Origin: F1-120-MAGs238 sp964484185
Lineage (GTDB): Bacteria > Planctomycetota > Phycisphaerae > Phycisphaerales > UBA1924
NCBI GenBank assembly: GCA_964484185.1
Contig: CAZAEQ010000010.1
Span: 1 to 64,000, forward strand
Reading direction: 5' to 3'
Length of the DNA: 64,000 bases
Both the position numbers and the translations under genes were made by a program. The notes below the pieces were generated by a model. The model was not told the origin of the DNA, made no database searches, and was given only the letters and a program-made list of their open reading frames with translations. Below are positions 51,801 through 60,749 of this stretch, in pieces (positions within the stretch are counted from its first letter, which is position 1; each line of letters opens with the position of its first letter).

Positions 51801-54800
51801 CTACGTTGGTGATGAACCGGATTGAACTTTGACGCCCAAGGCGTCATCCTTCGTATCCCGGGTAAAGATGCGATACAGCGCGGGAAGCACAATGAGCGTG
51901 AGCAACGTGCTGGAAATCAGGCCGCCGATCACGACCGTTGCCAGAGGACGCTGCACCTCGGACCCGGTACCCGTCGCCAGGGCCATCGGCACAAACCCCA
52001 GCGAAGCGACCAACGCGGTCATCAGCACCGGGCGAAGCCGCGTGATCGAGCCATTGATAATCGCGTCCTCGACTTTCGCACCGCTCTCCCGCAGTTGATT
52101 GATAAAGATGATCATGACCAGTCCATTGAGCACAGCAACTCCCGAAAGTGCAACAAAGCCGACCGCGGCTGAAATTGAGAATGGCATGCCGCGAAGCCAG
52201 AGTGCAAGCACGCCGCCGGTCATACCAAGTGGAACCGCGGCGAATACCAGGAGCGAGTATTTCAAACTCTTGAACGTGGCAAAGAGCAGCAGCAAGATGA
52301 GCACAAAGCAGATCGGCACCACAATGGTGAGTCGTTCCTTAGCCGCGACCAGGTTCTCATATTGTCCGCCCCAGACCAGCCACTGTCCTGCGGGGAGATC
52401 TACTTGATTCACGCTCTTCTGCGCCTCATCGACAAACGACCCCAGATCTCTGCCGCGTACGTTGCATTGCACGACGATCCGCCGCTTGCCATTTTCGCGA
52501 CTGATCTGGTTCACACCTTCGGCGACCTCGACCTTTGCCACTAATCCCAGCGGCACAAAGCCCACCTGGCCCGGCGATTGTCTGATTCCAACGCCGCCCG
52601 CGACATTGCCATCTCCCTCCCCGTGCGGCAGTGGAATAGGCAAGTTCTCCAGCATGTCTATGGAACTGCGCAGCGCATCCGGCAATCGCACCACCAGGTC
52701 AAAGCGGCGGTCTCCCTCAAACACAAGCCCAGCCTCGCGACCTCCCATGGCTACCGCGACGACATTCTGCACATCGGAAATATTCAAGCCGTACCGAGCT
52801 AATGCAGCGCGGTCGGGTACAACGGTCATGACCGGGAGCCCTTCAGTCTGCTCGACCTTGGCATCCTCGACTCCCGGCACTTTGAGCAAGGCCGCCAGCA
52901 CTTCCGCGGCGGATTTCTGCATGGAATCGAAGTCGTCGCCATACACCTTCACCGCCACATCGCCTCGCACACCAGAAATAAGTTCATTGAAACGCATTTG
53001 GATCGGCTGCGTGAACTCCAGGTTGTTTCCCGGCACCTGCGAGATGGTGAGTTGCAACAATTGAATCAACTTACCTTTATGCCCTTCCACTGAAACGTGT
53101 CCGTGATTGTCATGCCCGCCACCATGATCGTCGTGCCCGGCGTGCGCACTCATCGACTCAGTTTCCGCGGTCTTGGCGGCAATCAACCTGTCCAATTCTG
53201 CTTCACTTCGCCACGCGCTCTTGTCTTTCAGGATGATGAACGTATCAGACACATTTGGCGGCATCGGGTCTGAGGCCAGTTCCGCTGTCCCTGTTTTGGA
53301 ATAGACGTACTCGACTTCTGGGAACGCGGAAATCGTCCTCTCCACATCGTACTGCATAGTCTGCGATTGCGTAAGCGATGTCGAAGCAATACGCATCGCG
53401 TGCATGGCGATATCTTTCTCATCGAGCGTGGGAACAAATTCCTGTCCCAGTCTTGCGAACAAAGCGACAGCGCCAACAAACGCAACCACCGCCGCGATAG
53501 CAACGGCGTAGCGCACTTTGACCGCCCAAACGACGACCGGCTTGTAAACCGTTTTGGCCCAGCGGATCAGGAACATGTCTTTCTCGTTGACCTTGCCAGT
53601 GATGCACAGAGCCACCATCGCAGGAATAAAGGTCAGGGAAAGGATGAAGGCTGCGGCGAGTGCGAGGATGACGGTGATCGCCATCGGGTGGAACATCTTG
53701 CCTTCAACTCCCGCAAGCGCGAGGATGGGAAAGTAGACGATGATGATGATGGCTTCGCCAAACGCCGTCGCTTTACGAACTTCGCGGCTGGCCTGGAACA
53801 CCGTCTCCAGCCTTTCCTGCAGCGTCAGCGTGCGGCCTTTGTGTTTCTGCTCCTCGGCCAATCTTCGCAGGCAGTTCTCGACAATGATCACTGCGCCGTC
53901 GACGATCAGGCCAAAGTCGATCGCGCCCAGCGACATCAGATTGCCGCTGACGTTGCCCTGCACCATGCCCGTCGCCGTCATGAGCATCGAGAGCGGAATC
54001 GCCAGTGAACAGATGAGCGCGGCCCGCCAGTTTCCAAGTAAGAACAGCAGGATCACGATCACCAGAATCGCCCCTTCGATCAGGTTCTTCTGTACCGTCG
54101 CGATGGTCGCATCGACCAGCTTGGTGCGATTCAGAACGGTCTTGGCTCTGATCCCCTGCGGAAGCGACCTTTGAATGATGGCCATCTTCTCATCTACCGC
54201 CGCGGCGACCGTGCGACTGTTCGCGCCGATCAACATAATGGCCGTACCCACAACCACATCCTCACCGTTTTCGCTCGCCGAGCCCGTCCGCAGTTCGCGT
54301 CCAATTCCCACGCCGCCCGGCGGCACAACATCGCGCACATAGATGGGCACCCCATTACGGTTGCCGACCACGATTGTTTCGATCTCTTCAATGCTGGCGA
54401 TGCGGCCGGTAGCGCGAACAAGGTAGCTCTCTCCCTTATGTTCGAAATACCCCGCGCCGGTGGAGACGTTGTTCTTCTCGAGCGCCTCGATCACATCGGC
54501 GAACGAAAGGCCATAGGAGACCAGTCGCATGGGGTCGGGCTGCACGTGATACTGCTTGACATAGCCGCCGATCGCATCGACGCCTGCGACATCTTTCACA
54601 CCCTTGAGTTGCGGACGGATGATCCAGTCCTGTACCTCACGCAAGTACGCCGCGAGTTCGACCTCGGAGTTCAGTCGCGTGTTCTCTGGAGTGAGATACG
54701 AACCATCGGCCTGCCATCCAACCTGCCCATCATTGATCGTCGCACCTCTGCCGCGCGGATGCTCGTATTCAACGGTGTACATATAGACTTCGCCAAGTCC

Positions 54801-55202
54801 CGTTGCAATCGGGCCCATCAACGGCTCGACGTTCTCTGGCAAAGTCCCGCCGATTTCGCGCAGTCGCTCGCCCACCTGCTGGCGTGCAAAGTAGATATCC
54901 ACACCATCATCGAAAACGGCGGTGATCTGCGCGAAGCCGTTGCGTGACAAAGAACGCGTATATTGAAGCCCGGGTATTCCCGCCAGCGCGTTCTCAACTG
55001 GAAACGTGACCTGCTGTTCGACTTCAAATGGGGAAAGGCTCGACGCGATGGCGTTGATCTGCACCTGGTTATTGGTGATGTCAGGGACGGCATCGATCGG
55101 AAGCCGCTTGAGTTGAAACACACCGACGGCTGCGACCGCGATGGTCAAGATAACCACCAGCCAGCGGTGTTTGATGGAGAATTGGAGCAGTGCTTCTAAC
55201 AT
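51801..55202 (-). CDS. Heavy-metal efflux RND pump (CzcA type)
   Basis: This 1133-residue inner-membrane pump belongs to the heavy-metal RND family. It has the expected 12 helices in two halves; the fourth carries AIDFGLIVDGAVIIVEN, the DFG-x3-DGA-x3-VEN pattern of divalent-cation pumps (Czc/Cnr/Ncc) rather than the Cu/Ag pattern. The start LEALLQFSIKHRWLVVIL is typical. A His-rich insertion (HAGHDDHGGGHDNHGH) sits in the second periplasmic half, which helps explain a length of about 70-90 residues more than CzcA. It takes zinc, cobalt, cadmium or nickel from the periplasm. The membrane-fusion gene lies 34 bases upstream. Confidence 0.94.
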   Translation of the reverse strand: MLEALLQFSIKHRWLVVILTIAVAAVGVFQLKRLPIDAVPDITNNQVQINAIASSLSPFEVEQQVTFPVENALAGIPGLQYTRSLSRNGFAQITAVFDDGVDIYFARQQVGERLREIGGTLPENVEPLMGPIATGLGEVYMYTVEYEHPRGRGATINDGQVGWQADGSYLTPENTRLNSEVELAAYLREVQDWIIRPQLKGVKDVAGVDAIGGYVKQYHVQPDPMRLVSYGLSFADVIEALEKNNVSTGAGYFEHKGESYLVRATGRIASIEEIETIVVGNRNGVPIYVRDVVPPGGVGIGRELRTGSASENGEDVVVGTAIMLIGANSRTVAAAVDEKMAIIQRSLPQGIRAKTVLNRTKLVDATIATVQKNLIEGAILVIVILLFLLGNWRAALICSLAIPLSMLMTATGMVQGNVSGNLMSLGAIDFGLIVDGAVIIVENCLRRLAEEQKHKGRTLTLQERLETVFQASREVRKATAFGEAIIIIVYFPILALAGVEGKMFHPMAITVILALAAAFILSLTFIPAMVALCITGKVNEKDMFLIRWAKTVYKPVVVWAVKVRYAVAIAAVVAFVGAVALFARLGQEFVPTLDEKDIAMHAMRIASTSLTQSQTMQYDVERTISAFPEVEYVYSKTGTAELASDPMPPNVSDTFIILKDKSAWRSEAELDRLIAAKTAETESMSAHAGHDDHGGGHDNHGHVSVEGHKGKLIQLLQLTISQVPGNNLEFTQPIQMRFNELISGVRGDVAVKVYGDDFDSMQKSAAEVLAALLKVPGVEDAKVEQTEGLPVMTVVPDRAALARYGLNISDVQNVVAVAMGGREAGLVFEGDRRFDLVVRLPDALRSSIDMLENLPIPLPHGEGDGNVAGGVGIRQSPGQVGFVPLGLVAKVEVAEGVNQISRENGKRRIVVQCNVRGRDLGSFVDEAQKSVNQVDLPAGQWLVWGGQYENLVAAKERLTIVVPICFVLILLLLFATFKSLKYSLLVFAAVPLGMTGGVLALWLRGMPFSISAAVGFVALSGVAVLNGLVMIIFINQLRESGAKVEDAIINGSITRLRPVLMTALVASLGFVPMALATGTGSEVQRPLATVVIGGLISSTLLTLIVLPALYRIFTRDTKDDALGVKVQSGSSPT

Positions 55203-55236
55203 ACGTGAAGTTCCTCAGATGCAGTACAGTGCAGTT

Positions 55237-56598
55237 TCAATGGACGTGGGCCGCGCCCGCCTTGCCCAGCTCAGCTTTGAGAATGAATGTGCCAGAAGAA
55301 ACAACCTGCTCGCCGTCGATCAACCCAGATGTGATTGGAACCAAACCGCCCACGCGCAATCCGATCTTCACGCTGCGTTTGGCAAACGTGTTAGGCTCGC
55401 CATGCACGGGGACAAAGACCGCAGGGCCTCCCTCGACCGTCTGAATCGCTTCAAGTGGCACTGCCACGATTGGCGCCGGCTCGCTGCCATCGCTGGCGGC
55501 GAGCACGATCTCCGCCTGTGCAAACATGCCGGGTCTGAGCATCAACGTTGTCGCGGGTACATCGATGCGCACCTGCGCTGTGCGGTTCGATTGATCGATA
55601 GATGGAGCGATGAAAGAAACAGTTCCTTCAAAGCGATGCGCGGGTTGCCCAGCTACTTCTGCCGCAGAGAGAGAGCCGATTGTGACCCAGGCCCGCGCGC
55701 CCAACATCACTCCCATGACTGTTTCTTGCGGCACATCGGCCAATACCCACAAGGTCCGCGTGTCAGCGATTACCATGAGCGACTCGCGATCGGGGCTCAC
55801 CAGTTCGCCAAGTGTCACCTCTCGCTCCACGACCTGACCATCGATCGCTGCCCGAATCGCAAAACGCGGCGTGAGTGTGCCTTTGGAACTCAGCTCTGCG
55901 ACCGCTGACTGAGTCATCCCTAGCAGGTGCAGGCGATTCTCGGCTGCGAGTGCCGCGGATTCCGCCGCTTGTACGCTGGCGACCGCAGCCTTGTACTCCG
56001 CCTCGCGCTTCTGCACTTCGGTGAGCGAGAGGCCCTGCGACTGCTCAAACAGACCTTTAGCCCGGTCCCACGCGGCTTTGGAGAGTTCCGCCGCGGGACC
56101 TGCAGTAATGACGGCAGTTTTCTTGTGGAGGAAGTCCGCTTGTGCTTCACCGAGCTCCGGACTCTCGACAATCACCAGTTCCTGCTGTGCCTTGACCATG
56201 TCACCCAGCCGCGCTTTCACATCAACTGCGCGGCCACGCAAGGGCGAACCAACATGAGCCATTGCTTCAGTGTTGAAGGCCACTCGCGCGGGCGCGACAA
56301 TGGTGGGGCGGAGCGCCCAGAGCTGTGCAGCTTCAACTTTGATTCCGTAGCGAGTGATCGCATCGGGCGTCAGTGTCACTTCATCAGTGTGCTCCTCCTT
56401 GCTGGCCCCGTGACTGTGCCCAGCGTGATCTTCTGCTTTCGCGGCAGGGGTTCCGTGAGAATGTCCAGAAGCGGCACTGCTATCCGCAGCCTTTTTGCAG
56501 CTTGCAAGTGTTGCAATTGAGACAATCGACATCGCGGCGCCAGCCGCGCGAAACAACCAGCGAAGTGAAACTGCTCTGGCGGGAGGTAAAGGCATCAT
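55237..56598 (-). CDS. Periplasmic adaptor of metal efflux (CzcB type)
   Basis: This 453-residue membrane-fusion protein links the RND pump to the outer-membrane channel. The N-terminus has a lipoprotein-like signal (SIATLASC) followed by a His-rich segment (SGHSHGTPA, DHAGHSHGASKEEH), a typical metal-binding spot of CzcB proteins. Then come the barrel-sandwich parts (GSPLRGRAVDVKARLGDMVK), a coiled-coil hairpin (ELSKAAWDRAKGLFEQSQGL) and a C-terminal barrel region (FVPVHGEPNTFAKRSVKIGL). The gene stops 34 bases before the pump and starts 24 bases after the outer-membrane factor. Confidence 0.93.
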   Translation of the reverse strand: MMPLPPARAVSLRWLFRAAGAAMSIVSIATLASCKKAADSSAASGHSHGTPAAKAEDHAGHSHGASKEEHTDEVTLTPDAITRYGIKVEAAQLWALRPTIVAPARVAFNTEAMAHVGSPLRGRAVDVKARLGDMVKAQQELVIVESPELGEAQADFLHKKTAVITAGPAAELSKAAWDRAKGLFEQSQGLSLTEVQKREAEYKAAVASVQAAESAALAAENRLHLLGMTQSAVAELSSKGTLTPRFAIRAAIDGQVVEREVTLGELVSPDRESLMVIADTRTLWVLADVPQETVMGVMLGARAWVTIGSLSAAEVAGQPAHRFEGTVSFIAPSIDQSNRTAQVRIDVPATTLMLRPGMFAQAEIVLAASDGSEPAPIVAVPLEAIQTVEGGPAVFVPVHGEPNTFAKRSVKIGLRVGGLVPITSGLIDGEQVVSSGTFILKAELGKAGAAHVH

Positions 56599-56622
56599 GG
56601 TGTGGTTCTCTTCGAACTGGTG

Positions 56623-58020
56623 TTAGTGTGCTGGGTGAACAGATGTGACAGATGGAACTGAAACAGCCACCGCTATCCCGGGGCCGCCGACCGCTCGCTG
56701 CAAGCGGATCATCGCGGTCGCAGCCTGACGCTCAACTTCAATAGACTGGGCCTGCGAGACTCGCAGGTCTTGCTCTGCAAGAAACAGCGAAGTGACATCG
56801 GTCTGACCCGCGCGGTATGAATCTTCAGCGAGTTGCCGCCGCTGATTCTGCAGCGGAATCAGTTCGTTCTTTATGCGAGCAAGGTTTGCGGTGCTTGTTG
56901 TGAGAGTCTGGAAAGCGATCCTGATCTCTTCCACGACCTTGCGTTTGGCAAGCGTCAGATCATGCCGCGTCTCGATCTGTTCTGCCGTGATTCGCTTGCG
57001 GCGCACTTGGCCTGTATCAAAGACTGGAATCGGAGTAGAGATCGCCGGCCCAATCGACCAGTCTTCTTCCATTGCAGCATCAACCCCAGCGCTGGCCCCC
57101 TCCCAGGGCAGCAGGCGGGCAATCGCTTCATCATCGCCAAGCGCCTTGAGTTTCCAGGTAATCGCGTGAATCTCAGGTCGGTGCATCAGACCCGCATCCA
57201 CCCACATTGCCTCAGACTGTTGACCAATCACGGGCATAGTCCAGGCATCGAGTGTCCACGCCGCCGCCGAGGAAGGCTCGCCGATGAGCCGCGCTAATCG
57301 CAAACGCTCTTCGCCTTCCCTGAGCTTCAGACTGTCGATCTCAACTTGTAGCTCCACGCGCTGAGCATTGAGTATGGCTACATCGCCGCGCGTGCCTTCT
57401 CCAGCATCCAGCCGAGCCTGAGCCGTCGCGGTCAACTTCTCTGTCAGTGCGAGCCTTTCTTGAAACAGCGGCAGAAGCGTCGCCGAGGCTTGTGCGGCAG
57501 CATACCGCTCCTGAACCTCGCTCGTAACATCCAACGCCACTGTCACCGCATCGGCTGCGACCTGCCGCAGGCGATTATCTGCAGCGCTCGCCCGCCGCGG
57601 AACTTGCAGGGCTTGGATGAAATCCTGGGCTAGTGACGCCTCAACTGTCGGCTTCCCCGGTCCCCAGCGCAAGACCACATTGAGCATCGGATTGGCCAGC
57701 AATCGAGCCTGATCTGCATCAGTGGCCGCGATCTGAACACGCGCAAGAGCCGCCTACAGTCCGGGATCGGTGGTGACCGCGCGCCGGACGGCATCGCGAA
57801 GCGTCAACGATGTCCCTGTTGTTTCCGGTTCATCAATGGGGCCGCCATCTGGACCCACGATGCGGAACTCAATCGGCGAATCAACACCAGTCGCTCGCCC
57901 AATCTGTTCAGGGGAGTCGATGGATACGCGAGTTGAACTGCAACCCGCTACTGCAAAAATCACAGCGGCAGCAATCGCAGTGCATTGTGGGCGGACGGCT
58001 CGGGTATGTAATAACAGCAT
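56623..58020 (-). pseudogene. Outer-membrane efflux factor (CzcC/TolC type) interrupted by an amber stop
   Basis: Read through, this frame gives about 464 residues, a normal outer-membrane-factor length. The first part (58020-57754) has a lipoprotein signal with lipobox-like VAGC and then TLRDAVRRAVTTDPGL, the conserved start of the channel domain. A TAG at 57756-57754 then interrupts. Without any frame change the sequence continues A-A-L-A-R-V-Q-I-A-A, which is the normal follow-on helix; the family usually has a polar residue such as Gln at the stop position. CAG to TAG is one transition. The downstream part carries the two helical repeats (TAQARLDAGEGTRGDVAIL, SYRAGQTDVTSLFLAEQDL). It could be a true nonsense mutation, a read-through codon or a sequencing error. 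Confidence 0.85.
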
Positions 58021-58149
58021 GACAAAAATTGTCCTATGAGGAGCGTCAAAGAGAAAATAGTTTCAGCGATAAAAGTCAGCGATGCCGACAACACTTGGCG
58101 CGTAATTTAACCATGGCTGACTGGATTTCAGCGTGCGCGCAGTATCGCT

Positions 58150-58554
58150 CTAGACCTGCAATATAACCGTTCGCAACCGATCTATCGGAGGTCGCTGCTG
58201 AACCAACTCAGAAGCTCTCGAGCTTCGCAGCATTGCGGAAACTCGCGCTTCGGCATGCAATGGTGGGAGTATCCCCGTAAGTTCTGGCGAGGTCAGCGTG
58301 ATCGATTCGGACTTGAACTTCACACCCGCGACCAGAACCCGCTCATTCAGTGGCGAATCATCGCAAGGTCCATGCTCGTCATGACTTGTATCAGAATTGG
58401 TCGCGCAATGTCCTCTTTCATCTTGAACGCACACCAGCTCGACCTTGCTATGCCCCTCTGCATCAGTACAACGCACAAATGAACTGCCAAACATGCTCTG
58501 AAGGCCAAAGGCCATCAGGCACATGAGTGCGATCAATCGTTTGAATAGTGCCAC
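58150..58554 (-). CDS. Small exported protein of the metal-efflux locus
   Basis: This protein of about 134 residues has an N-terminal membrane segment (ALMCLMAFGLQSMFGSSF) and a Cys/His/Asp patch in the middle (VRCTDAEGH, CVQDERGHC, DTSHDEHGPCDD). The rest is unremarkable. It lies upstream of the efflux factor on the same strand, and the patch suits metal binding, so it may sense or bind metal in the periplasm. The start is uncertain: GTG at 58554 is chosen because TATACT at 58574-58569 would put a promoter just upstream. An earlier in-frame start at 58593 would lie before that promoter. Confidence 0.55.
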   Translation of the reverse strand: MALFKRLIALMCLMAFGLQSMFGSSFVRCTDAEGHSKVELVCVQDERGHCATNSDTSHDEHGPCDDSPLNERVLVAGVKFKSESITLTSPELTGILPPLHAEARVSAMLRSSRASELVQQRPPIDRLRTVILQV

Positions 58555-58766
58555 TGTCAACACGATCAAAGTATACCCCATGAGTCGGACCAACTGGAAA
58601 CAGTTATCGAGCAGTTATAACGGTCACTTCCGCTCAAAGTTCCGCTTCTATATAAAAACACGTTGCCACGCAGGTCGGACTGGGTGAAAATCCGTGATTT
58701 TGCGGCGGGGCTCTGAATAATCAAGCCTGTACACTACTTACGAAGAGACTTACCCAATAATCTCCC

Positions 58767-59183
58767 ATGAACTTTCTGACAATGTTGGGGAATGAAACCG
58801 ATTTCCTTGAGCCTCTTCCCCAGTTCATCCGCGAGATTCAGGAGATTCAGGGCGTAAGAGTTGTTCGATTGCAAGGGCCAGTCGGGAAGGAAATCGGCGC
58901 CCAGGTCGAGGCTGCTCAAGAGGCGGCAGAGAAGCAGGAAATGTTCACCCGTCCGCTGCTGATTGATTTCAAAGATACCACCGAATGGGATTTTGCGACG
59001 ATCTCATATCTCGTGCAGACCTTGCGAAGGCACCTGGCGGCAGGCACAAATATCGGGATCATTAATCCATCGGAAATACTCGTTGCGGAGTTTGCAATTG
59101 CCAAAGTCGACCAGATGTTTCGAGTGTTTGAATCGGAGGAGGCAGCCATAGCTGCCCTTTCGGTGATCTCGCCGCCGCCATGA
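58767..59183 (+). CDS. STAS-like domain protein
   Basis: This 138-residue protein has the alpha/beta pattern of STAS (anti-sigma factor antagonist) proteins: an edge strand VRVVRLQGPVG, a strand PLLIDFKDTTEWDFATI where the phosphorylatable Ser/Thr of SpoIIAA would be near, LVQTLRRHLAAGTNIGIIN and VFESEEAAIAAL at the end. STAS proteins relay partner switching to sigma factors or other targets. A kinase or phosphatase partner is not next to it. The start lacks a clear ribosome site; ATG at 58782 is an alternative. Its stop lies 48 bases from the convergent radical SAM gene. Confidence 0.75.
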   Translation: MNFLTMLGNETDFLEPLPQFIREIQEIQGVRVVRLQGPVGKEIGAQVEAAQEAAEKQEMFTRPLLIDFKDTTEWDFATISYLVQTLRRHLAAGTNIGIINPSEILVAEFAIAKVDQMFRVFESEEAAIAALSVISPPP

Positions 59184-59231
59184 TTGCCTGAAGTGGCGAA
59201 GCGTACTCAGATGTGATGCCGGACGCAGCGG

Positions 59232-60704
59232 CTAGAGGCTCGCGGCGACAAGGCGAAAGTGATACCCGCGGATTGCAAGTTCTACCGCTTCCGAAAACGA
59301 TCGGCGATGAGAGATCCATGATCGACAGAGGAACTTCCAGAATTCCCAGCGGTCTGATTTGGCAATCCCCATGACCCACAGCGTACGCACAAACGTCTTG
59401 ACATCATCCATCGTCATGTTCCTGCGAGGACCTGATGGACGATAGTCTGAGAGGAACGTCGCGACACGCGCGTAGTACTCGCGGGGCGAATAGAGATCTT
59501 TCACCAGGATCCGGTAGCCGCTGGCAAGCATCTTGGCATCAAGCGTGGGAATGAAGTTGAGGACGGCGTCAAGGTTGTTGCCAGAACTGGTTCCAATCAT
59601 GCGGCCTTCGGTCGTCAATCGTGTAAAGAGACGCGTACCGGGAAGTGCAGTTAACATTCCGACCATTGCGGTCACAACACCAGCTTCCTGAATGAAGCGT
59701 TTCTGAAGTTCGAAGATCCCAGCCTTGTCGCTATCAAAGCCAACGATGAATCCGGCCATGACTTGAATGCCTGCGTTGTGAAGTTTGCGGACAGAGGCTA
59801 CGAGATCCCGCCGCGTATTCTGGACTTTTCTGCACTCTTTGAGACTTTCTTCTTGAGGACTTTCGATACCTATGAAGATGTTCTTAAATCCCGCTTGGAC
59901 CAGTAGGTCCAGGAGTTCAGGATCGTCAACCAGGTTTAGTGAAGCTTCGGTTGTAAAGTTGATCTGAGCGTTACGTTCTTTGCGCCATTCGATGATCGCA
60001 CGAAGCAGTGCTTTGGTCTTTACCCTGTTGCCGATGAAGTTGTCATCAACCATAAAGACCGCGTCTTTCCAACCGGTGGCAAGAACTGCGTCAAGTTCGG
60101 CGACTATCTGCTCTGGTGTCTTGACGCGCGGAACTCGTCCGTAGACGGCCGTGATATCACAGAACTCGCAGTCGAACGGACATCCTCGAGAAGACTGGAT
60201 AGACATCGTGACATAGTCTCGGACGTTGATCAGATCCCAGCGCGGCAGGGGCGTGCGCGTCACATCCGGGCGATCGGGGGCTTGATAGCGGGGCTTGAGC
60301 GAGCCCGCGATCAGATCAGCGACGAGCTGCGGCATGATGTCTTCTGCTTCGCCAATCACGCAACTGGCGACTTCGGGAAATCTCTCTGGGCCGGTGGTGA
60401 ACAGCGGTCCGCCTGCGACGACTGGTTTGCCGCGGCCGTTACTCCTGGAAATCACATCGCGGGCTGATCCTTCTTGTACGATCATCGCAGACACAAACAC
60501 GGCATCCGCCCAGTCAATATCTGCATCGGTGATGGGGTTCACGTTGAGATCTACAACACGAAGAGGCCATTCGCGGGGAAGCATCGCTGCTACGGTGAGC
60601 AGGCCAAGCGGCGGAAATGCGGCTTTTCTCCCGACGAGTCGCAGAACATGATTGAAACTCCAGAATGTGTCAGGTGTCCTGGGGGCCACGAGCAGGATGT
60701 TCAT
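59232..60704 (-). CDS. B12-binding-domain radical SAM protein (DUF4070 type)
   Basis: This 490-residue enzyme has an N-terminal cobalamin-binding-like Rossmann domain (NILLVAPRTPDTFWSF to VVAGGPLFTT) and a radical SAM core with the cluster motif SSRGCPFDCEFCDITAVYG. It continues with FMVDDNFIGNRVKTKALL, FKNIFIGIESPQEESLKE and IQVMAGFIVGFDSD. The C-terminal region corresponds to the DUF4070 extension. Relatives include HpnP-like methylases and other uncharacterised enzymes that modify lipids or cofactors by radical chemistry; the substrate is not readable here. The canonical D-x-H-x-x-G of a bound cobalamin is not seen, so B12 use is uncertain. Confidence 0.9.
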   Translation of the reverse strand: MNILLVAPRTPDTFWSFNHVLRLVGRKAAFPPLGLLTVAAMLPREWPLRVVDLNVNPITDADIDWADAVFVSAMIVQEGSARDVISRSNGRGKPVVAGGPLFTTGPERFPEVASCVIGEAEDIMPQLVADLIAGSLKPRYQAPDRPDVTRTPLPRWDLINVRDYVTMSIQSSRGCPFDCEFCDITAVYGRVPRVKTPEQIVAELDAVLATGWKDAVFMVDDNFIGNRVKTKALLRAIIEWRKERNAQINFTTEASLNLVDDPELLDLLVQAGFKNIFIGIESPQEESLKECRKVQNTRRDLVASVRKLHNAGIQVMAGFIVGFDSDKAGIFELQKRFIQEAGVVTAMVGMLTALPGTRLFTRLTTEGRMIGTSSGNNLDAVLNFIPTLDAKMLASGYRILVKDLYSPREYYARVATFLSDYRPSGPRRNMTMDDVKTFVRTLWVMGIAKSDRWEFWKFLCRSWISHRRSFSEAVELAIRGYHFRLVAASL

Positions 60705-60749
60705 CGGCGCGATCCTTTCAGCAAGTCAATGAGTCATTTGCATGAGCGG

